Assembly: GCF_026712205.1 (NCBI RefSeq) | Contig: NZ_JAPPUW010000010.1 | Span: 124,001-188,000, forward strand | Direction of reading: 5' to 3' | From: Pelomonas aquatica | Lineage (GTDB): Bacteria; Pseudomonadota; Gammaproteobacteria; Burkholderiales; Burkholderiaceae_C | Length of the DNA: 64,000 nt | Part shown: positions 55,334-63,438 of the stretch, in pieces | Layout: the number at the start of each line of letters is the position of its first letter | How positions within the stretch are numbered: position 1 is the stretch's first letter | Position numbers and translations under genes: made by a program | Notes under the pieces: generated by a model | What the model saw: only the letters and a program-made list of their open reading frames with translations | Told to the model about the DNA's origin: nothing | Database searches by the model: none

Positions 55334-55670
55334 GTAAGCAGCCAGGGAACACATGTTGACCGACGCAGAGCGTTCAGTCAGATGACCGGTACCCGGTGAT
55401 GAGGCAGCAATTCGCCGACGTCGCAGGCCCGCTGTGTCGGCAGCCATTGCAGGACGTCCTTCAAGTAGGCATACGGGTCATGCCCGTTGAGCTTGGCTGA
55501 CTGGATCAGACTCATGATGGCCGCGGCACGCTGCCCGGCCAGCAGCGTTCCCGCGAACAGCCAGTTCTTGCGCCCCGTCGCCCAGGGACGGATTTGCTGC
55601 TCGTCGTGGTTGTTGTCGATGGGCAGCGCCGGGTCATCCTCGATGCGCGTTCGAAACTGCAACCGCTGCA
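55334..55670 (-). mobile_element. IS66-family transposase remnant with one IS end
   Basis: The coding part 55378-55662 gives the C-terminal end of an IS66 TnpC: ALPIDNNHDEQQIRPWATGR, then NWLFAGTLLAGQRAAAIMSL and LNGHDPYAYLKDVLQWLPTQ. The first 400 or so residues are missing. GTAAGCAGCCAGGG at 55334-55347 resembles the GTAAGC terminus of IS66 elements and abuts the broken LysR gene; no second end is seen. It is a decayed, immobile copy at the boundary between the phenol and benzoate modules. Confidence 0.7.
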
Positions 55671-55746
55671 GCTAGCCGTCAGGACCGCAAGCGAAAGGGC
55701 TACTGCACCACCCCGTCGAAGTGACGACGGCGCATGATGGGACGCC

Positions 55747-57090
55747 TCAGGCCAGCGCCGAACTGACGGTCAGCGGCCGCTCGGGCTGACGTGAGCCGGT
55801 CCAGGCGAAAGCGAGCATCGCAAAGCACGCGACCAACCCGGGCGCCGCAAACGCCAGGAAGTTGGCGCTGAGCGGCACGCCCAGGCTCATCAACGCGCCG
55901 CCCAGCACGGGGCCGACGATGGCGCCGTTGCGCCCGATGCCCGAGGCCCAGCCCAGGCCGGTGGAGCGGATGGCCAGGCCGTAGAACTGCGCGCCGCAGG
56001 CGTAGAGCAGTATCTGCGAGCCGATAGTGGTAGCACCCGCCACGGCGATCAGGCTGTAGAGCACCCAGCTCGGACTGTTGAAGCCCAGCAGCCCGATGGA
56101 CAGGGCCGCCAGCGCGAAGAACACCGCCAGCACCCGCGGCAGGTTGAAGCGGTCGCCCAGCCTGCCACCACCCACCGCGCCGAAGATGGCGCCGAAGTTC
56201 AGCACCAGCAGGAAACTCAGCGACGAGCCCAGCCCGTAGCCGGCCTTGCTCATCAGCTTGGGCAACCAGGAATTCAGCGCGTAGACCATCAGCAGGCAGC
56301 AGAAGAAGGCCAACCACAGCATCAGCGTGCGCAGCGCGCGGCCGTCGCGGAAGAGCTCCAGCACCGGCGCGCTGTCAGCCTTCAACGCTGGCATCTTGAG
56401 CATCTGGCCCCGCTGCGGGCGGTGGCTGGGTTCCACCCGTTGCAGCATGTGCTGCGCCTCGTCGATGCGGCCCTGGCGGATCAGGAAGCCGACCGACTCC
56501 GGCAGGAACTTCATGATGATGGGCAGCAGCAGCAGGGGCACGCCGGCGACGAAGAACACCGACTGCCAGCCCCACGTCGGCAACAGTACCATGCCCAGGC
56601 CGGCGGAGAGCATGCCGCCAACCGAGTAGCCGCTGAACATGATGGCCACCAGCGTGCTGCGGATCTTGCGCGGCGCGTACTCGCTCATCAGCGCGACGAC
56701 GTTGGGCATCACGCCCCCGATGCCCAGCCCGGCGATGAAGCGGCACAGGCCGAACTCGGTCGGGTTGCGCGCAAAGCCGTTGAGCACCGTGAAGCCGCTG
56801 AACAGCACGACGCAGATCGTGATGGCCTTTTTGCGGCCGATCTTGTCGGACAGCGGCCCGAACACCAGGGCGCCCGCCATCATGCCGAAGAGGGCATAGC
56901 TGCCCAGCGCGCCGGCTTGCAGCGGCGACAGCGCCCATTCCTTCATCAGCACCGGCAGCACCACGCCGTAGATGACGAGGTCGTAACCGTCGAAAATGAT
57001 GATGAGCGCGCACCAGAACAGCACCATCCAGTGGAAGCGGTTGAAGCGGGCGTCGTCGATGAGCCTCGACACGTCGATCTCGCGGGTCAT
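55747..57090 (-). CDS. benK: benzoate/aromatic-acid MFS transporter (AAHS family)
   Basis: Protein of 447 residues with 12 membrane segments. The AAHS motif near TM1 is FDGYDLVIYGVVLPVLMKEW, and the loop 2-3 motif is GPLSDKIGRKKA. It resembles BenK/PcaK/VanK proton symporters. As last gene of the ben-cat operon, 48 bp after benD, benzoate is the probable substrate. Other aromatic acids are possible. Confidence 0.9.
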   Translation of the reverse strand: MTREIDVSRLIDDARFNRFHWMVLFWCALIIIFDGYDLVIYGVVLPVLMKEWALSPLQAGALGSYALFGMMAGALVFGPLSDKIGRKKAITICVVLFSGFTVLNGFARNPTEFGLCRFIAGLGIGGVMPNVVALMSEYAPRKIRSTLVAIMFSGYSVGGMLSAGLGMVLLPTWGWQSVFFVAGVPLLLLPIIMKFLPESVGFLIRQGRIDEAQHMLQRVEPSHRPQRGQMLKMPALKADSAPVLELFRDGRALRTLMLWLAFFCCLLMVYALNSWLPKLMSKAGYGLGSSLSFLLVLNFGAIFGAVGGGRLGDRFNLPRVLAVFFALAALSIGLLGFNSPSWVLYSLIAVAGATTIGSQILLYACGAQFYGLAIRSTGLGWASGIGRNGAIVGPVLGGALMSLGVPLSANFLAFAAPGLVACFAMLAFAWTGSRQPERPLTVSSALA

Positions 57091-57138
57091 GGGGTTGTCT
57101 CCGTTTGGGGTTGTGGGCTGGGCCGTGCCGCCCCGGGC

Positions 57139-57918
57139 TCAGCCGAGGTCGCCACCGCCCACCGGCAGCGTGACGCCGGTGATGTAGGCCGCCTCGTCCG
57201 AGGCCAGAAAGAGGATGGCGCCGACCTGTTCGTCGACCGTTCCGTAGCGCTTCATCAGCGAGGACTCGATGGTTTGATCGACGATCTGCTGGTACCAGGC
57301 CTTCTCCTGCTCGCTCTGCGGCGCGGTGTTGCGCGGGATGCGGCGCGGGGGGGCCTCGGTGCCACCGGGCGCCGTGGCATTGACGCGCACGCCGCGCTGC
57401 GCCGTCTCGAAGGCCAGGCAGGCCGTCAGCGCGTTCACGCCGCCCTTGGCCGCACCGTAGGGCACGCGGTTCACGCCGCGGGTGGCGATGGACGAGACGT
57501 TGACGATCGCGCCACGCCCCTGCTCCAGCATGACCGGCAGCGCAGCGCGGCAGCACCACAGCGTGGGGAAGAGCGAGCGCCGCACCTCGGCCTCGATCTC
57601 GTGCTCGCCGTAGTGCTCGAAGGGCTTGGCCCAGATCGTGCCGCCGACGTTGTTGACGAGCACGTCGATGCGCCCGAAGCGCTCCAGCGTCTCGGCCATG
57701 ACGGCATGGCAGTCGGCGAACTGCTCCAGGTCGGCGGTCAGCGTCAGCACACGACCGGCCGCACCGGGGAGCGCTCGCAGTTCGTGGACCAGCTCGGAGC
57801 GGTCGATGGCCGCGACCTGGGCGCCCTCGTCGAGCAGCCGCTCGACCACCCGTCGGCCGATGCCTTGCGCAGCGCCGGTGACGACCGCCGTGCGGTCCGT
57901 GAATCGTTGTGAACCCAT
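57139..57918 (-). CDS. benD: benzoate cis-diol dehydrogenase
   Basis: Protein of 259 residues, short-chain dehydrogenase: TAVVTGAAQGIGRRV (NAD motif), NNVGGTIWAKP, VNVSSIATRGVNRVPYGAAKGG (Ser...Tyr-x3-Lys catalytic set). It oxidises 1,6-dihydroxycyclohexa-2,4-diene-1-carboxylate to catechol with loss of CO2. ATG 57918 has GAGG 7 bases before it; an alternative ATG 57930 overlaps the benC stop (ATGA). Confidence 0.92.
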   Translation of the reverse strand: MGSQRFTDRTAVVTGAAQGIGRRVVERLLDEGAQVAAIDRSELVHELRALPGAAGRVLTLTADLEQFADCHAVMAETLERFGRIDVLVNNVGGTIWAKPFEHYGEHEIEAEVRRSLFPTLWCCRAALPVMLEQGRGAIVNVSSIATRGVNRVPYGAAKGGVNALTACLAFETAQRGVRVNATAPGGTEAPPRRIPRNTAPQSEQEKAWYQQIVDQTIESSLMKRYGTVDEQVGAILFLASDEAAYITGVTLPVGGGDLG

Positions 57919-57926
57919 GGCCGACC

Positions 57927-58934
57927 TCATGCGCTCGCCGCGAACTTTTCGTAGAAGAAGTTCGCCGGTTGCAGGCCGCGTTCGCGGAGGGTCTGGCTCA
58001 CCGCCTCCACCATCGGCGGCGGGCCGCAGAGGTAGACGTCCACCTCGCCGTCGTGCAGATGCGCCGGCTCCAGATGCTGGGTGACATAGCCCTTCTTCGG
58101 CCAGGCGCTGCTCTCGCTCGCGACGCAGGCGGTGAAGGTGAACTGCGGGATGCGCGCGGCGAAGGCCTCGAGCTTGTCCATCTCCACGAGGTCTGCGTCG
58201 TGCGTCACGCCGTAGATCAGGTGCACCGACTGCGGCGCGCCCTGCTCGGCGATCTTCTCCAGCATCGCGGTGAAGGGCGCCAGGCCCGTGCCGCCGGCCA
58301 GCAGCAGCAGCGGGCGCTTGATGTCGCGCAGGTAGAAGCTGCCCAGCGGGCCGGTCAGCGTCATCGCGTCGCCGGCCTTGGCGAGCTGCGTCAGGAAGCT
58401 GCTCATCAGCCCGCCCGGCACGTTGCGGATCAGGAAGGACACCTCGCCATCGCGCGGCAGCGAGCTGAACGAGTAGGCACGGGTGTGCGCGCTGCCCGGC
58501 ACCTGCAGGTTCACATACTGGCCGGGCAGGAAGGCCAGCCGGTTCAGCGCCTCGCCGCGCAGCGACAGCGAAATGGTGCTGGGCGACAGCTGCTCGACCC
58601 GGCTGATGGCCGCCTCGAAGCGCGCCTGCTGCGTGCGGCACACGGCCGACGTGGCCGGCACGCGCACGACGCAGTCGCTCTGCGCCCGCATCTGGCAGGT
58701 CAGCACGAAGCCGTCACGGGCCTCGGTATCGCTGAGCGCGTCGTCGATGTAGTCGCCCATCTCGTAGCGGCCCGACTCGGCGAAGCATTTGCAGGTGCCG
58801 CAGGCGCCGTCGCGGCAGTCCAGCGGCAGGTTCACGCCCTGCCGGTAGGCGGCATCGGCGACGGTCTCGGTGGCTTTGGCGGCTATGAAGCGGGTGACCC
58901 CGTCCTCGAACTGCAGCGCGATCTGGTGTCCCAT
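57927..58934 (-). CDS. benC: benzoate 1,2-dioxygenase reductase
   Basis: Protein of 335 residues: an N-terminal [2Fe-2S] domain (LDCRDGACGTCKCFAESGRY, VLTCQMRA), an FAD domain (RAYSFSSLP) and an NAD domain (LLAGGTGLAPFTAML, YLCGPPPMVEAV). It transfers electrons from NADH to BenAB. It lies 14 bp after benB. Confidence 0.95.
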   Translation of the reverse strand: MGHQIALQFEDGVTRFIAAKATETVADAAYRQGVNLPLDCRDGACGTCKCFAESGRYEMGDYIDDALSDTEARDGFVLTCQMRAQSDCVVRVPATSAVCRTQQARFEAAISRVEQLSPSTISLSLRGEALNRLAFLPGQYVNLQVPGSAHTRAYSFSSLPRDGEVSFLIRNVPGGLMSSFLTQLAKAGDAMTLTGPLGSFYLRDIKRPLLLLAGGTGLAPFTAMLEKIAEQGAPQSVHLIYGVTHDADLVEMDKLEAFAARIPQFTFTACVASESSAWPKKGYVTQHLEPAHLHDGEVDVYLCGPPPMVEAVSQTLRERGLQPANFFYEKFAASA

Positions 58935-58948
58935 GGCGAGGCTCCGGC

Positions 58949-59440
58949 TCAGACGTGGTAGACGTCCACGACGTGGTGGATGTAGTCGTTCTTCAGCACG
59001 ATGTGCTTGCGCCGGATCAGCGGCTGCGGGCCCGTCGTGTCGAGGGTGTAGTGCGAGGTGCCGAAGTAGCTGTCCGTGGTTTTGTAGCGGTAGCTCAGCG
59101 TGTGCCAGTTGAAGCGCAGCTGCACCTCGCCGTCGGTCTGCGACAGGATCTCGAGGTTGTGCAGGTTGTGGCCGGTGCGCGGCTCCGGCATGCTGGCTGC
59201 CGACCGTTCGGTCTTGATGCGGAAGACGCGGTCCTCCAGCCCGGCACGGCTGGGGTAGTAGATCAGCGAGATCTCGCGCTGCGGGTCGGTGGTGAGCTGG
59301 TCGTCGTCGTCCCAGGACGGCATCCAGAACTCGGCGTCGGGGTGGTAGCAGGCCAGCCAGTCGTCCCACTGGCGGTCGTCCAGCAGGCGGGCTTCGCGGT
59401 ACAGGACGGCCTGCACCTGCTCGAAGGTCATCGTGCTCAT
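58949..59440 (-). CDS. benB: benzoate 1,2-dioxygenase small (beta) subunit
   Basis: Protein of 163 residues with the NTF2-like fold of ring-hydroxylating dioxygenase beta subunits: LYREARLLDDRQWDDWLACY, IYYPSRAGLEDRVFRIKTER, SMPEPRTGHNLHNLEI. It has a structural role in the alpha3beta3 complex. ATG 59440 was chosen over upstream in-frame starts because it fits family length and lies 10 bp behind benA. Confidence 0.94.
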   Translation of the reverse strand: MSTMTFEQVQAVLYREARLLDDRQWDDWLACYHPDAEFWMPSWDDDDQLTTDPQREISLIYYPSRAGLEDRVFRIKTERSAASMPEPRTGHNLHNLEILSQTDGEVQLRFNWHTLSYRYKTTDSYFGTSHYTLDTTGPQPLIRRKHIVLKNDYIHHVVDVYHV

Positions 59441-59450
59441 CGGGGTCTCC

Positions 59451-60857
59451 TCAGGCGCCGTGGTGGCAGTGGTCGCCGTGGCGGTCGCAAGCGTCGGCCG
59501 CCTGCTGTGCACCCTTCTGCAGCGCCTGCCGCAGGCTCTGCTGCCAGTAGCGGTGCTGTTCGGTGTAGAGGCCTTCGTCTTCGGTCTTCACGCCGCTGAG
59601 CACGGGCTTCAGGCCGATCTCCTGCGCCGCCGGGTCGGCGCCCTGCACCCAGTGCGTGGCGCCGCGGCACATGTCGTTCCAGGGCAGCGCGATGCCGGCA
59701 TAGCCCTGCTGGCAGGCGCGGAACTCCTCCAGGTCGTCCGGCGTGGCCATGCCGGTGGCGTTGAAGAAGTCCTCGTACTGGCGGATGCGCCGGGCGCGCG
59801 CCTCGGCCGGCTCACCCTTGGGCGCGATGCAGTAGATGGTGACTTCGGTCTGGTCGACGGCGATGGGCCGCAGCACGCGGATCTGCGAGCTGAACTGGTC
59901 CATCAGATAGACGTTGGGGTAGAGGCAGAGGTTGCGCGAGTGGTTGATCATCCAGTCAGCGCGGGCCTGTCCGCAGCGCTCGACGAGCTCGGCGCGCTGC
60001 TTGAAGGCCGGCCTGTCCTCGGGGTTGGCCCAGCGCGTCCACAGCAGCATGTGGCCGTGCTCGAAGGAGTAGAAGCCGCCGCCCTGCTTGGCCCAGCTGC
60101 CGGCGTCCATGGCCTTGATGTTGTCGCCGGCGGCGGACTGCTTGCGGTGGTTGGTGGTGGCCGCGTAGTTCCAGTGCACCGAGCTGACGTGGTAGCCGTC
60201 CGCGCCGTTCTCGGCCTGCAGCTTCCAGTTGCCGTCGAAGGTGTAGGTGCTGGAGCCGCGCAGTACCTCCAGCCCCTCGGGCGACTGGTCCACGATCATG
60301 TCGATGATCTTGGTGGATTCGCCGAGGAACTCGGTCAGCGGCAGCACGTCGGGATTGAGGCTGCCGAACAGGAAGCCGCGGTAGCTCTCGAAGCGCGCGA
60401 CCTTCTTCAGGTCGTGGCAGCCGTCCTTGTTGAACGACTCGGGGTAGCCCGCCTCGTTCGCGTCCTTCACCTTGAGCAGCTTGCCGCTGTTGTTGAAGGT
60501 CCAGCCGTGGAAGGTGCAGGTGAAGTTGGCCTTGTTGCCCTTCTTGTGCCGGCACAGCGTCGCGCCGCGGTGGGAGCAGGCATTGATGATGGCGTTGAGC
60601 TCGCCGGCCTTGTTGCGCGTGATGACGATGGGCTGGCGGCCGATCTGGGTCGTCAGGTAGTCGTTCACGTTCGGGATCTGGCTCTCGTGGGCGAGGTAGA
60701 TCCAGTTGCCTTCGAAGATGTGCTGCATCTCCAGCTCGAAGAGCTCCGCGTCGGTGAAGGCGGCGCGGTGCAGCTTGTAGACGTGGCGGGTCGGGTCCTC
60801 GACCAGCATGCCGGCCAGGCGCTGCTCGAGGTCCGCGGGGGCGGTGGCGTGGGTCAT
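59451..60857 (-). CDS. benA: benzoate 1,2-dioxygenase large (alpha) subunit
   Basis: Protein of 468 residues. Rieske ligands Cys94, His96, Cys114 and His117 (ACSHRG, CTFHGW); mononuclear iron region [14 protein letters not shown]. It dihydroxylates benzoate to the 1,2-cis-diol. The last residues ([13 protein letters not shown]) form an unusual His/Cys-rich tail. A 91-bp gap separates it from catA, with no promoter motif I can support. Confidence 0.95.
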   Translation of the reverse strand: MTHATAPADLEQRLAGMLVEDPTRHVYKLHRAAFTDAELFELEMQHIFEGNWIYLAHESQIPNVNDYLTTQIGRQPIVITRNKAGELNAIINACSHRGATLCRHKKGNKANFTCTFHGWTFNNSGKLLKVKDANEAGYPESFNKDGCHDLKKVARFESYRGFLFGSLNPDVLPLTEFLGESTKIIDMIVDQSPEGLEVLRGSSTYTFDGNWKLQAENGADGYHVSSVHWNYAATTNHRKQSAAGDNIKAMDAGSWAKQGGGFYSFEHGHMLLWTRWANPEDRPAFKQRAELVERCGQARADWMINHSRNLCLYPNVYLMDQFSSQIRVLRPIAVDQTEVTIYCIAPKGEPAEARARRIRQYEDFFNATGMATPDDLEEFRACQQGYAGIALPWNDMCRGATHWVQGADPAAQEIGLKPVLSGVKTEDEGLYTEQHRYWQQSLRQALQKGAQQAADACDRHGDHCHHGA

Positions 60858-60948
60858 GGGCGTCTCCGGGTTGTGCGCGCAGGGCTCCGCTCGCCCGGCC
60901 GGTCGCGCCGGTGGGCTGGAGCTGCAGCGTTCGTGGGGCGGTGCCGGG

Positions 60949-61863
60949 TCAGGCGGCGGCGCGCGGGCGGGCGAAGTCGGTGGCGGGCGCCTTCACTTCG
61001 TCGGTCAGCAGGTCGAAGTCGAAGCTGATTTCATGGAAGGGCTTGTCCACGCCCAGGGCCTGCATCGCGGCGGGGTCGGCATTGGTGCGCACCGGCGGCA
61101 CGAGGCCCTCGCGGGTGCCGAAGGCGAAGTCGTCCCACAGATGCGGGTCGGACTCGATGTTGATCTGCGTGGTGAGCTTGCGGTGACCCGGGGCACTCAC
61201 GAAGAAGTGGATGTGGGCGGGGCGATGGCCGTGGCGGCCGAGCAGGTTCAGCAGTTGCTCGGTGGAGCCGCCCGGGGGCACGCTGTAGCCCAGCGGCATG
61301 ATGCTGCGGAACTTGTAGCGGCCGTTGGCGTCGGTCACGATGGTGCGGCGCAGGTTGAAGGCGCTCTGCGTCGTGTCGAAGTAGGAGTAGTTGCCCAGGT
61401 GATTGGCATGCCAGGCCTCGACCTTGGCGCCGGCCATGGGCTTGCCGTCCGCGCCGCGCACGACGCCCGACATGACCACCACCTCGCCCGGCAGCATGCC
61501 GTCGTCCATGCGGGCCTCGCCCTGGCAGACCGGCGCGCCAGCGACGTAGAGCGGGCCCTCGATCGTGCGCGGCGTGCCGCCCTTCAGGCCGGCGCGGGCC
61601 TCGGCCTCGTCCATGCGCAGGTCGATGAAATGCTCCAGGCCGATGCCCGGCACGATCAGGCCCAGCTCGCCGCGGGCGCCCGCCTGGCCGAGGTAGTTCA
61701 GGCCGGCCCAGAACTCCTCGGGCTGGATGTCCAGGTCTTCCATCGCGAGCATCAGGTCGCGCAGAAGGCGGCGCACGACGGTCTTGACGCGGGCATGGCC
61801 CGGGCCGGTCACGCCGGTGGTTTCGAAGCGGTCGAGCAGGGCGTCGATCTGTTGGGCATTCAT
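60949..61863 (-). CDS. catA: catechol 1,2-dioxygenase (intradiol)
   Basis: Protein of 304 residues. The N-terminal helical dimer/lipid domain is followed by the intradiol core: [35 protein letters not shown] (Tyr ligand), [12 protein letters not shown] (Tyr ligand) and [20 protein letters not shown] (two His ligands). Fe(III) opening of catechol gives cis,cis-muconate for CatB. It lies 35 bp after catC. Confidence 0.95.
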   Translation of the reverse strand: MNAQQIDALLDRFETTGVTGPGHARVKTVVRRLLRDLMLAMEDLDIQPEEFWAGLNYLGQAGARGELGLIVPGIGLEHFIDLRMDEAEARAGLKGGTPRTIEGPLYVAGAPVCQGEARMDDGMLPGEVVVMSGVVRGADGKPMAGAKVEAWHANHLGNYSYFDTTQSAFNLRRTIVTDANGRYKFRSIMPLGYSVPPGGSTEQLLNLLGRHGHRPAHIHFFVSAPGHRKLTTQINIESDPHLWDDFAFGTREGLVPPVRTNADPAAMQALGVDKPFHEISFDFDLLTDEVKAPATDFARPRAAA

Positions 61864-61898
61864 GGCTTGTCTCCTTGTGTCGGTATCAGTGGGTTGAA

Positions 61899-62189
61899 TC
61901 AGCGGTCGTCGTCACGGATGGACGAGGGATGCCGGCACAGCGGCGCCACGTCGATGTCCATGTAGGGGAAGAGCGGCAGGCCCGACAGCAGCTGGTGCAG
62001 TTGCTCGACGCTGTCCACATCGAAGATGCTCACGTTGGCGTAGCGGCCGGCCACGCGCCACAGGTGGCGCCACCTGCCCTGGCGCATCAGGCCCTGGGCG
62101 ACTTCGCGCTCGGTGGTCTTCAGCGCCTCGGCCTCGGCCACGGGCATCGTGGCGGGCAGGCGGACGGTCATCTCGACTTTGAACAGCAT
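61899..62189 (-). CDS. catC: muconolactone delta-isomerase
   Basis: Protein of 96 residues: MLFKVEMTVRLPATMP, GRYANVSIFDVDSVEQLHQL and LPLFPYMDIDVAPLCRHPSS are family signatures. It isomerises muconolactone to 3-oxoadipate enol-lactone. It lies 24 bp after catB. Confidence 0.95.
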   Translation of the reverse strand: MLFKVEMTVRLPATMPVAEAEALKTTEREVAQGLMRQGRWRHLWRVAGRYANVSIFDVDSVEQLHQLLSGLPLFPYMDIDVAPLCRHPSSIRDDDR

Positions 62190-62213
62190 GGTCTGGGTCC
62201 TTGCGGGGAGAGG

Positions 62214-63338
62214 TCAGGCGCGGCGCATGCGGGCCAGGCGCGCGGTGTCCAGCGTGATGCCGAGGCCCGGCGTGGTGGGCAGCTGCAGCGCGAAATCGCG
62301 GTACTGCAGGGGCTCCTGCAGGATTTCCTCGGTCAGCAGCAGCGGGCCGAAGAGTTCGGTCGACCAGGCCAGCTCGCCGAAGGTGCTGAAGAGCTGCGCC
62401 GAGGCCATCGTGCCCACGGCGCCTTCGAGCATCGTGCCGCCGTACAGCGCGATGTTGGCGGCCTCGGCAATGCCGGCCACGCGTGCCGCGCCGCGCAGGC
62501 CGCCGGACTGGTTGATCTTGACCGCGAAGATGTCCGCCGCCTGCGTGGCCGCCACCTCGAACGCATCGCGCGGGCCGTGCAGGGCCTCGTCGGCCATGAT
62601 GGGGATGATGTTGGCGTCGGTCAGGCGCTTCAGGCCCAGCTTGTCGTGCGCGACGATGGGCTGCTCCACCATGTCCACGCCCGCGTCCGCGAGCCCGCGC
62701 ATGCCGTCCAGCGCCTCGGTGACCGACCAGGCCTGGTTGGCATCCACCCGCACGCTGGCGCGGCTGCCCAGTGCGGCCTTGATGGCGGCGACGTGAGCCA
62801 CGTCCTCGCGCACCCCGCGCAGGCCGATCTTGAGCTTGAAGATGTTGTGGCGGCGCAGGTCCAGCATGCGCTCGGCCTCGGCGATGTCGCGGGCGGTGTC
62901 GCCGCTGGCCAGCGTCCAGGCGATGGGCAGGCTGTCGCGCACGCGGCCGCCGAAGAGTTCGCTCAGCGGCACGCCCAGGCGGCGCGCCTGGGCGTCGTAC
63001 AGCGCCGTCTCGATCGCGCACTTGGCGAAGCGGTTGCCCTGCACCTGGCCGGCCACGCGGGCGAGCCGCTGCGCGACGGCGCCGGCATCCTGGCCTTCGA
63101 GCAGCGGCGCGATGTAGGTGTCGATATTGGCCTTGATGCTCTCGGGGCTCTCCTCGCCGTAGGCCAGGCCGCCAATGGTGGTGGCCTCGCCCCAGCCTTC
63201 GATGCCGTCGGAGCATTGAACCCGCACCAGCACCAGCGTCTGGTGATTCATCGTCGCCACCGACAGGCGGTGCGGACGGATCGTCGGCACATCCACCAGC
63301 AGGGTTTCTACGGCTTGGATATGGGGAGTGGACGACAT
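62214..63338 (-). CDS. catB: muconate cycloisomerase
   Basis: Protein of 374 residues, enolase superfamily: FKLKIGLRGVREDVAHV (KxK catalytic lysine), RVDANQAWSV, EQPIVAHDKLGL, MADEALHGPRDAFE and VKINQSGGLRGAARVA. It makes muconolactone from cis,cis-muconate. It is the first gene of the catBCA-benABCDK run. The start is uncertain: ATG 63338 fits homologues, ATG 63353 is also open, and neither has a clear ribosome site. Confidence 0.93.
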   Translation of the reverse strand: MSSTPHIQAVETLLVDVPTIRPHRLSVATMNHQTLVLVRVQCSDGIEGWGEATTIGGLAYGEESPESIKANIDTYIAPLLEGQDAGAVAQRLARVAGQVQGNRFAKCAIETALYDAQARRLGVPLSELFGGRVRDSLPIAWTLASGDTARDIAEAERMLDLRRHNIFKLKIGLRGVREDVAHVAAIKAALGSRASVRVDANQAWSVTEALDGMRGLADAGVDMVEQPIVAHDKLGLKRLTDANIIPIMADEALHGPRDAFEVAATQAADIFAVKINQSGGLRGAARVAGIAEAANIALYGGTMLEGAVGTMASAQLFSTFGELAWSTELFGPLLLTEEILQEPLQYRDFALQLPTTPGLGITLDTARLARMRRA

Positions 63339-63370
63339 GGATGGCGGTGTCATGGGAGGTGAGTGAAGCG

Positions 63371-63400
63371 ATGTTAGGAAGCGCCTTGCTTGCCGTCCAA
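63371..63400 (-). promoter_or_regulatory. sigma70-type promoter of the cat-ben operon
   Basis: TTGGAC (63395-63400) and TAACAT (63371-63376), spaced 18 bp, on the minus strand; the start site would fall near 63364. It lies just downstream of the LysR-type operator. Confidence 0.55.
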
Positions 63401-63420
63401 GACCGTCTTAGACTGCCTCG

Positions 63421-63435
63421 ATACCCAACAGGTAT
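63421..63435. promoter_or_regulatory. CatR/CatM/BenM-type LysR operator
   Basis: ATACCCAACAGGTAT is a perfect ATAC-N7-GTAT dyad, the established CatM/BenM site. It is 20 bp upstream of the catB -35 element and ends 3 bp before the regulator's ATG, so it can activate catB and repress its own gene. Confidence 0.85.
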
Positions 63436-63438
63436 TGA

